A DNA stretch of 64,000 nt from Scilla litardierei (taxonomy: Eukaryota > Streptophyta > Magnoliopsida > Asparagales > Asparagaceae): contig CM061141.1 in assembly GCA_030789695.1 (NCBI GenBank), positions 166,539,079 to 166,603,078 on the forward strand, in the 5' to 3' direction. The position numbers were made by a program, and so were the translations under genes. The notes under the pieces were generated by a model. That model saw only the letters and a list, made by a program, of their open reading frames with translations. It searched no databases and was not told the DNA's origin. Position 1 is the stretch's first letter. Each line of letters starts with the position of its first letter. Shown piece after piece: positions 56,583-64,000 of the stretch.

Positions 56583-57448
56583 TTCTCCCCCTTTTTGATG
56601 ATGACAAACAAAAATAAACAAAAAGATAAATAGTTGTGCGTAATGAAAACTTACTTCCCCTACATAGATGCAAATCAAGTTAGTTAACAAATATTAGAGC
56701 ATCTATATAGCAATTGAAGCAAATGAGTGAGATAAGAATGAAGTTAATTCAAGAAATCTAGGAAATAAAAAATCCCTATTCATTGTAATCTTACTCCCCC
56801 TGAATCTAAGGAAACGATAATTTTAGATTCAAGCGTTAGAACACATACTTAGCACATCCATTATGAATCTTGTATGTTTATTTCTCTCCCCCTATGGCAT
56901 TATCGAAAAAGGTGGGAGCAAATAACAACAACAATAATAGTGCTAAAATACGAACTAACAACAATCAAGGAGTATAAAGATATAGCGAATCAAAAACTCA
57001 TAAGGTCTCATCATATACATATTTGAGTAAAGGAATTGAAATCCAATATCAACATTTTAGATATGTGAAATGAAAATAATTTTCACATATTCATCACATC
57101 AAGGAAAGAGCATGAATTATCCAATATCAAATTCTTGTATTGTCTCAAAAACATAGCAAGAAGAGTGAAGCATACATAGAGACAATATATCATATATCAC
57201 ACACACGTTAATCAATATAGCATAGTGTGACATAAAAGATAAATGCAATAACATATATATATAATATAAAACAGCTGAGTACATCAACGGATGGTCATCA
57301 ACATGGCCATCCCAAAAAGATACATCATGAGCAACAAAAAAATAGCTACATCATGACGACATCAAAGACTGTATATATAAAAAGTGTGGCATACAGCATC
57401 ATCCATCATACAACGACAAAACATATAACATAATCCAGAAATATCGAT
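56583..57448 (-). other. Non-coding 3' region of copia D with polypurine tracts
   Basis: CTCCCCC-type blocks (purine on the minus strand) near 56885, 56793 and 56584-56598 next to the LTR. A short TA run near 57253 corresponds to the expanded (TA)60 in B. No gene seen. Confidence 0.75.
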
Positions 57449-58875
57449 CTAAGGGTGAGCGACTCCAGGGTCTGCGGACGAGGGAGCAGGCTCTGACGCA
57501 GCAGGAGTGTCCTCTGGAGAAGGATCAGATGGAGCAACAGGAGCAACAGCAGCAGCAGCATCCTGTGTAGAGGCAACACCAGGAGGCTGAAGGGGCACAT
57601 GGGTCTGAGGAAGATACTGTCTCAAATCCTCAGGGAAGGGAATTCCCTGATGGAGGAGAGAGAGAGACAGCAGCCAGTAAATACCAGAGATCATCGACAA
57701 AATAGTATCCTGAGGCGGTGGAGCAGATGATGATGAAGGCAAATCGGCTGGAGGCACAGCGGATGAGGATGGAGCTGAAGTAGTCTTTCTCTTCTTCGAG
57801 GCAGTCTGCAGAGCCGAAGAGGACTTCGACTTCGCAGAAGCGTCGAGGAGAGGGCCAAAGGGCATGGGCTCGTAACGGGTCAGGTCAATACCAAAGTGAC
57901 GGAAGACACGAGTCAAACGACCACCAAAGGGAATGTGAGACGAGGAGGACGTGAACTCAACCTTGTCCATCCTGTCAAGGAGGACACCGTCCCAGTTCAC
58001 GGGCATGCCAGAGAGAATAGCATACATACACTTTAGTATATCCTGAGACGGCTGATTGGACGATCCATATCTCGGCAGAATGTTGGACTTCACCACTAGG
58101 TGAACAGCCCAACCCCGTGCAGAGAACGTGGATGATCTGACACCCGAATCAAGAGCTAAAGGAACCTCTCGAAACATATCCCTGAGAACAGACTGGTCAA
58201 GATCGTCAATCTCAGAAAAGCTGATATCAGTGGGGAGGGAACCGACAGAAGGAATCCTAAGGATAGTCCCTAAAAGAGAGGGAGTGAGCTGAATGTGGGT
58301 TCCCTGGACGACAGTATCAAGGATGCCAGTAGTCGAATACTCATCACGAACGCGGTTCGCATAGAAGAGCTTCACCAGAAATGGGTAGGCTCTGGGGGAC
58401 TCGCTCTGAGAGAAGCGAAAAAGATCGGCCAGATGAGTAGCGGACAGAATGTCAGAAAGTCTCTCGGCAGTGAATGCGAGAAAAGCAATGTACCGCTCCC
58501 TAAGCAGATTGATCCCAAGAAGAGAGTGGAACTTTGCCAGACAAATATCGTATCTGCAAACGGGAACCAGGGGATAGAGGGGGCTACAGCAGGAGTTCCT
58601 TCAGACGAACTGGATGCAGAAGGAGACACATGAGGAATCTCAGCAGCAGGCTCACTGATGTGAACACCAGTAGGCTTGCGCTGACGACGAATTAAGGGCT
58701 GAGCATTACTTGACGAAGAAGGAGGAGAATAACCCGGCGACGATGAACGTATGGGTGACTGGGCATGCTTGGTTCGAGCTTTATAGGGTTTCTTTCTCTT
58801 GGCGATGAGTTTCTTAGGAGCCCTAGGTTGTTTAGAAGCAATGATCTTCTCTTTTCCCTTAGGTTTAGGAGCCAT
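57449..58875 (-). pseudogene. Extra ORF (ORF3) of copia D, one frameshift
   Basis: Minus-strand frame from MAPKPKGKEK at 58875. The basic N-terminus (KKLIAKRKKPYKARTK) and Ser/Pro linker continue to about 58560, where one-base differences from B (near CAGGGGATAGAGGGGG, 58568-58583) shift the frame. The second part is open from about 58375 to the stop at 57449, with LFYANRVRDEYSTTGI, GTHIQLTPSLLG, ILRIPSVGSLPTDISFSEID and MYAILSGMPVNWDGVLLDRM. It lacks the nonsense codon found in B. The last 100 residues are Ser/Pro/Ala-rich. Function unknown. Confidence 0.75.
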
Positions 58876-59843
58876 GGGAACAAGAGAGGAAAAACAAACG
58901 CAACAAATGGAAACAACGATAGTCAAGAGAGAGAAAACACACCAACCGAGGGAAGACACACGATCGCGAATATGAAGATCAAAGACGACGGAAGACCATG
59001 ATCGACAGCGATGTTTAGGAGGAGATCGACGGTTGAAGACACGAAATCGATTGATTTTGTAGAGAGAATCGAGCGGGAAGTTGAACGGTCGATGCGGAGG
59101 AGAGAGAAAAACGACGTGGGGAAATGATCGCGTCGATTGAATATAAATTAGGGAAAATCAATCTGAGCCGTTGGATCAAAGAATCGACGGCTCGGATCAA
59201 ATCAAATGAACCGACACAGCAGGAGACAGTCGACTGGAGAACAAAAGTCAGTCGACTGTAAGAAGTGATAAAATTAAATCTCAGAGAAATGGGCAGTCGA
59301 CTGGCAAGTATAATGCAGTCACCTGTCCGCTGGACAGTCGACTGACATATACTCAACAGTCGGCTGACCGAGAATTAATACATATCACAAGAAAAACAGA
59401 GAACACTGTAAAAAATTGACAGAGAGAACAGTCGCCTGATGACTAAATTACAGTCGTCTGTTACATTAACAGTCGACTGTAAAACAGTCAACAGTCGGCT
59501 GTGCGAAGGATATCAATTTTCATATGAAGGATATAGAGTAGGGCAGTCGACTGTCAAAAGAAACACAGTCATCTGTCCTGGTCCAAAAATGCACAGTGAG
59601 ATAGAATTCCAGAGAATAACACTCACCATAGGACCTATACTCTAATCACAAATACATCTTAAAATCATTATGAAAACAATAAATCTATTGAAACACAAAT
59701 TATTACAATCAACTTCAAAAACTCATGAAATCAAATAAGTCACAATTGCCTTTCTTAATCTCATAAAACAATAAAGCACATGAAGAAAGACAATCAAATA
59801 TATATGAGCTCAATAAGGAGTTATAGCATGAAAAATTGAGCTT
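58876..59843 (-). promoter_or_regulatory. Spacer of copia D with internal palindrome array upstream of the extra ORF
   Basis: At 59578-59226 there are about a dozen CAGTCGACTG-type sites with the same variants as the D LTR. On the minus strand a TATA-like TTTATATTC (about 59151-59143) follows. A CT-rich, plant-5'-UTR-like leader of about 270 bases then runs to the ATG at 58875. Same order and spacing as in B. Confidence 0.75.
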
Positions 59844-62800
59844 CTAGATTTCAGATTCACCCATAATTCCCAATTCTCCACGCAACCTCACAAATGTATC
59901 TTCTTTAAGTGGTTTAGTGAAGATATCGGCAATTTGTTTTTGGGTTTCAATGTACTCTAAGATGATGTCCTTCTTAGCTACATGATCATTTATAAAATGG
60001 TGTCTCACGTCTATGTGTTTGGTACGGGAGTGGTGTACCGGATTCTTGAAAAGACAAATAGCACTTTGATTATCAACCATGATAGGGCAAGTATCACAAT
60101 TGACACCATAGTCACTAAGAGTGTGTCTCATCCAAAGAACTTGTGCACATGCAAGACCCGCGGCAATATATTCCGCTTCAGTCGTGGACAATGACACCGA
60201 ATTCTGTTTCTTAGAGAACCAAGAAACTAAGGAATTTCCTAAGAAATGGCATGTGCCACTAGTACTTTTCCTGTCGGACTTGTATCCGGCAAAGTCGGCA
60301 TCACTATATGAGATTAACTCATACGTGCTAGACTTAGGGTAAAGTAACCCATAATCTAGGGATTGATTGAGATAACGAAATATTCGTTTAACCGCAATCA
60401 AGTGTGACTCCTTAGGTCTTTCTTGATATCTAGCACATATACATACGGAAAACATGATATCGGGCCTACTAGCGGTTAAGTAAAGTAAGCTACCGATCAT
60501 ACCTCGATATAGATGAACGTCTACATCTTTTCCGCTTTCATCCTTGTGTAGATGAGTAGTAGTACTCATGGGAGTCCTTTTGCTTGAAGACGATTCCATC
60601 CCGAATCGTTTAATAAGCTCCCCTGTGTACTTTTTCTGATGTATGAAAGTGACATTCTCCATTTGTCGAATTTGCAATCCAAGGAAGTAGGTGAGCTCTC
60701 CCATGTGGCTCATCTCAAATTCATCCTTCATAGACTTGGAAAATTCTTGACAAAGATGAAAGTTAGTAGAACCGAAAATAATGTCATCTACATAAACTTG
60801 AATCAAAAGAATGTCATTTTCATAATCTTTAATGAAAAGTGTAGAATCAACTTCTCCCATTTTAAAACCTAAATTCAAAAGAAAGGTCTTAAGGCGATCA
60901 TACCAAGCTCTAGGAGCTTGTCTCAATCCATACAACGCTTTCTTAAGTTTGAAAACATGGTTTGGAAATTTCTCATGAATAAAACCGGGAGGTTGAGAAA
61001 CATAGACTTCTTCATTTACAAATCCATTTAAAAATGCACTTTTAACATCCATTTGAAATAATTTAAAATTCTTATGGGATGCAAAAGATAAAAGCAACCT
61101 AATAGCTTCTAATCTAGCTACGGGGGCAAAGGATTCTTCGAAATCAATCCCTTCCTCTTGCCGATAGCCTTCAGCTACTAACCTTGCTTTGTTCTGTGTG
61201 ATTACCTCGTTTTCATCCGTCTTGTTCTTGAAAATCCATTTGGTCCCAATAGCTTGGTGACCACTTGGAAGAGGTACAAGTTCCCAAACTTCATTTCTCT
61301 CGAATTGCGCTAGTTCTTCTTCCATTGCCACTATCCAAGAACTATCCTCACAAGCTTCTTGAATGTTCTTTGGCTCAATAGTAGAGACGAATGCGCAATG
61401 GGAGAATTCTTCATTTCTTGATCTCGTTCTAACACCCACACCAATATCTCCAATGATTTGGTTATGGGGATGGTTACGAACGGTTGGATAAGCTTTGGGT
61501 AAACCTGGATCACTAGGAACAACTTCAACAACTTCGTTAGAAGTGTTAGTTTCAACAATATTATCATTAATCTTAACATTATTAAGAGAATCACAAAGAA
61601 TATCTACATTATCATCATCAACATGAGGAAAATCAAAATCTTCATAAAAAGATACGTGAAGTGATTCCTCAATCGTTGAAGAAGTTTTGTTGTATATCCG
61701 GTAGGCTTTGCTACGTGTGGAATATCCAACAAAAATTACTTCATCGGATCTTGGCTCAAATTTGTCTAAATTACCAAAGGTGTTCTTTATAAAACATTTT
61801 GAACCAAAGACACGAAAATATTTCACTTAAGGCTTTTTATCGTAAAACAACTCAAAACAAGTTTTGTTTGTTCGGGGTCTCACTAGGATTTTATTGAGCA
61901 CATAACATGCCGTGTGCACCGCTTCTGCCCAAAATTGTAGTCCTAAATGACTATCATGGAGCATAATGCGAGCACACTCAATAAGAGTCCTATTATTTCT
62001 TTCTACAACACCATTTTGTGGTGGTGCACGAGGAAAGGAAAAGTTATGAGTTATCCCGGAGTCATCACAAAACTTAGTAAAAGACTCATTCTCAAATTCT
62101 CCTCCATGATCACTACGAATAGTGATAATTGTGGATCCTAAAAGATTCTGAATCTTCTTTGTAAATTTGGTAAACTCTTCATGAGCTTCATTCTTATTAG
62201 TTAAGAATGAAACCCAAGTAAATCTAGAAAAGTCGTCAACGACAACTAGTCCATAATGAGCATTACCTAAAGAAGCGGTTCTAGTTGGCCCAAACAAATC
62301 TAGATGTAGAAGTTCTAGGGGCCTCTTAGAAGTAATCCCTTCTTTAAGCTTAAATGAAGATGTACTTAGTTTACCTCTTTGACATGAATCACAAAAGTTT
62401 TTCTTATTAAAAACAATCTTAGGAAAACCTTTGACTAGATCATGCTTAGCTAACTTATATAAGTGCTTGAAGTGAACATGACCAAAACGGCGATGCCATA
62501 ATAGTTGTTCACGTGTGTTAGCAACTAAGCAATGTTCTACGGTTTTAGGCAAGCTTAAATAATAAATATTTTTACGCCTAATACCGGAAAATAAAACATT
62601 TGAATCACGATCAACAATAGTACACAATCCTTCTCCGAAGTTAACCTTGTAACCTTTGTCACAAAGTTGACTTATGGAAATGAGGTTGTGACATAAACCA
62701 CTAACAAGATAAACATTAGTAATTAGGGGTTTGGAAGGATTACCAACGATACCTACTCCAATGATGGTTCCCTTTTGATTACCTCCAAAAGTGACCGTTG

Positions 62801-62906
62801 CACCATCTTTGATGCTAATCACTTCGGAGAGCAATGAGGGATCTCCCGTCATGTGTTTGGAGCAACCGCTATCAAGAATCCATCCTTTCCTTTTAGAGCT
62901 AATAAG
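59844..62906 (-). pseudogene. pol: Pol of copia D, one internal stop
   Basis: The best-preserved pol here. Minus-strand order: protease with DSGCSKH (Asp near 62873), GAG-pre-integrase [13 protein letters not shown] with FCDSCQRGK, integrase core ([24 protein letters not shown], all three acidic residues present), RT ([37 protein letters not shown]) and RNase H ([26 protein letters not shown]), ending GIMGESEI. A single TAA near 61829-61827, where B has CAT, splits it between integrase and RT into 341 and 660 codons. Apart from that stop I see no other lesion. Pol would copy and integrate the element. Confidence 0.92.
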
Positions 62907-62993
62907 TCATTTATTGCTCTTCTTCTTTCTCTTGGGTACCTATATAATATACCATAAGCTTATGTTACCCAATGTTTGTTGGGTCCAAGGGGA

Positions 62994-64000
62994 TTAGCCC
63001 TTTGGAAGCCAAGTCCAAGTGGACTTCCGCTTCACAACATAGTTACTATTTCTAATTACATCATGAAAGTAGGAATCAACATAAGCATTCCTAACATTTA
63101 GACTAGTGTTCTTAGGACCCCAAATAGTGTACATCTTGGGAGTCATATTCCTAGTTGCATGCATATAAGTTGGATTTCTATGTGGTGCATGCTTCTTAGG
63201 AACATGATTTCTAGCATACATATGAGGTGGAGGATATGCATTGTACATTCTTGAATGATATGAATTCTTGGGAGCATGCATATTATATGAAGGATATAGA
63301 TCATGCATGACATGTGGAGAATTAGCATATATGAAAGAATGATGCGTATGAGCATATGGGTGTGTGGGAGCACGTACATGAGTATTTCTCATGTGTGGTT
63401 GTGTAAGTGTCCGTGGGTGCGGAGCATAAAATGTGTCATGATTATCCACTTGTGAAGTAGGATGTTTCCTACATGGATGAGTATTAGTGTACATATAAGC
63501 ATGGCCTTGCTTTTGGTTTCCACCCTTAGTGGGTTTCTTGCCAAAAGGAAGAGAAAGTGATGTGGTGACATTCTTGGTAGGATTGCTACCTATAGTGTCT
63601 TTGACACCACTTGTGGATGCACTGGAGGAAGGCCTCACAAAATCTACAGTGACACCACTATAGGAGGTGCGATCATTAGATGCATTTGCTTTAACAAATC
63701 CAAGGCCAACACGATGTGTGGCCGGAAATTGATTTGCAAGCAAATCATCCAATTGTCCTTGTCCCTTATTGAATCTCACAATACGGGAGGACATGAGCTC
63801 ATATTTCTCTTTTAAAGAAGAAATGTTGGTATCCAAGGTGGACACCCGTGCTTGGAGCTCGTGCACTTGGGTTTTAAGAGAATCATTCTCTAATCCCAAT
63901 TGTGTGTGGCATGTAACTAGATCACTATCATCCATGGGATGTGTTTGATCTAGTTGAGATTTGAGGGAATTCACCTCATTTCTCAATGTGACATTTTGAG
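62994..64000 (-). CDS. gag: Gag of copia D, C-terminal part (runs off the window)
   Basis: Minus-strand frame entering at the window edge and ending at 62994. It includes the coiled-coil region (LKSQLDQTH, LENDSLKTQVHELQARVST), LANQFPATHRVGLGF, a Ser/Thr-rich linker and the His/Pro/Tyr-rich tail (HPRTLTQPHMRNTHVRAPTH), ending STWTWLPKG. No stop or frameshift is seen in this part. The zinc knuckle and UBN2-type domain would lie beyond the edge. Confidence 0.85.
   Translation of the reverse strand, partial: QNVTLRNEVNSLKSQLDQTHPMDDSDLVTCHTQLGLENDSLKTQVHELQARVSTLDTNISSLKEKYELMSSRIVRFNKGQGQLDDLLANQFPATHRVGLGFVKANASNDRTSYSGVTVDFVRPSSSASTSGVKDTIGSNPTKNVTTSLSLPFGKKPTKGGNQKQGHAYMYTNTHPCRKHPTSQVDNHDTFYAPHPRTLTQPHMRNTHVRAPTHPYAHTHHSFIYANSPHVMHDLYPSYNMHAPKNSYHSRMYNAYPPPHMYARNHVPKKHAPHRNPTYMHATRNMTPKMYTIWGPKNTSLNVRNAYVDSYFHDVIRNSNYVVKRKSTWTWLPKG

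Larger units (their letters stand above)
54764..64000 (-). mobile_element. Ty1/copia element D (Sirevirus-like), cut by the window edge
   Basis: Minus-strand element of the B family inserted in E. From the right: gag (partial), pol (about 62906-59844), palindrome-array spacer, extra ORF (58875-57449), polypurine tracts, and 3' LTR (56582-54764). The left duplication candidate is AAGAT (54759-54763); the right end is outside. It is better preserved than B: pol has a single stop and the extra ORF a single frameshift. Confidence 0.92.

Overview
This window is nuclear DNA of a flowering plant made almost entirely of transposable elements nested inside one another. The evidence is long LTRs, primer-binding sites complementary to plant initiator tRNA-Met and tRNA-Asp, Ty1/copia and Ty3/gypsy gag-pol domains, and hAT and Mutator-like (MULE) remnants. 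I found no intact host gene. I do not assign a species.

Layout from left to right. Positions 1-2017 hold no clear gene, only a possible minus-strand promoter/5'-UTR with a (GA)n tract. A broken hAT transposase lies at 2018-3782. Its 3' flank is split by a gag-only gypsy element at 4003-6638 (target duplication GTTAA), and the hAT appears to end at 6967. From 6968 a truncated minus-strand Ty3/gypsy element (here G2) begins. It is cut into three pieces: RNase H at 6968-7144, RT/protease/gag C-terminus at 32654-34326, and gag/PBS/partial LTR at 47166-48882. The first gap in G2 is a pol-less element with 1.73-kb LTRs (L, 7145-32648, duplication CTATC). L itself contains two Ty1/copia elements: A (plus strand, 9206-16367, gag only) and B (minus strand, 16382-28914, duplication TCCTT). 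The second gap in G2 is Ty1/copia element C (minus strand, 34327-47165, duplication ACAGG). To the right are a decayed MULE gene (about 48883-51598), the 3' LTR and internal part of a second pol-less element (E, minus strand, 51599-54763), and copia element D (minus strand, 54764 to beyond the window edge), which is inserted in E.

Elements A, B, C and D look like the Sirevirus branch of Ty1/copia. They have 1.7-1.9-kb LTRs with palindrome arrays upstream of a TATA box, several polypurine tracts near the 3' LTR, a CCHC Gag with a long coiled-coil and His-rich tail, and (B, C, D) an extra ORF between pol and the 3' LTR. A and C share one LTR family (motif CCGACTAG/CTAGTCGG). B and D share another (motif ACAGTCGACTGT). 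A keeps an open 789-codon gag but has lost pol and the extra ORF, so it could only move with help from a C-like relative.

The most interesting signal is that each autonomous-type element carries a second palindrome array in the spacer between pol and the extra ORF, and that array uses the same motif variant as the element's own LTR. This suggests that the extra ORF has its own promoter and that the motif is read by a sequence-specific factor, possibly the extra ORF's own product. That last step is inference.
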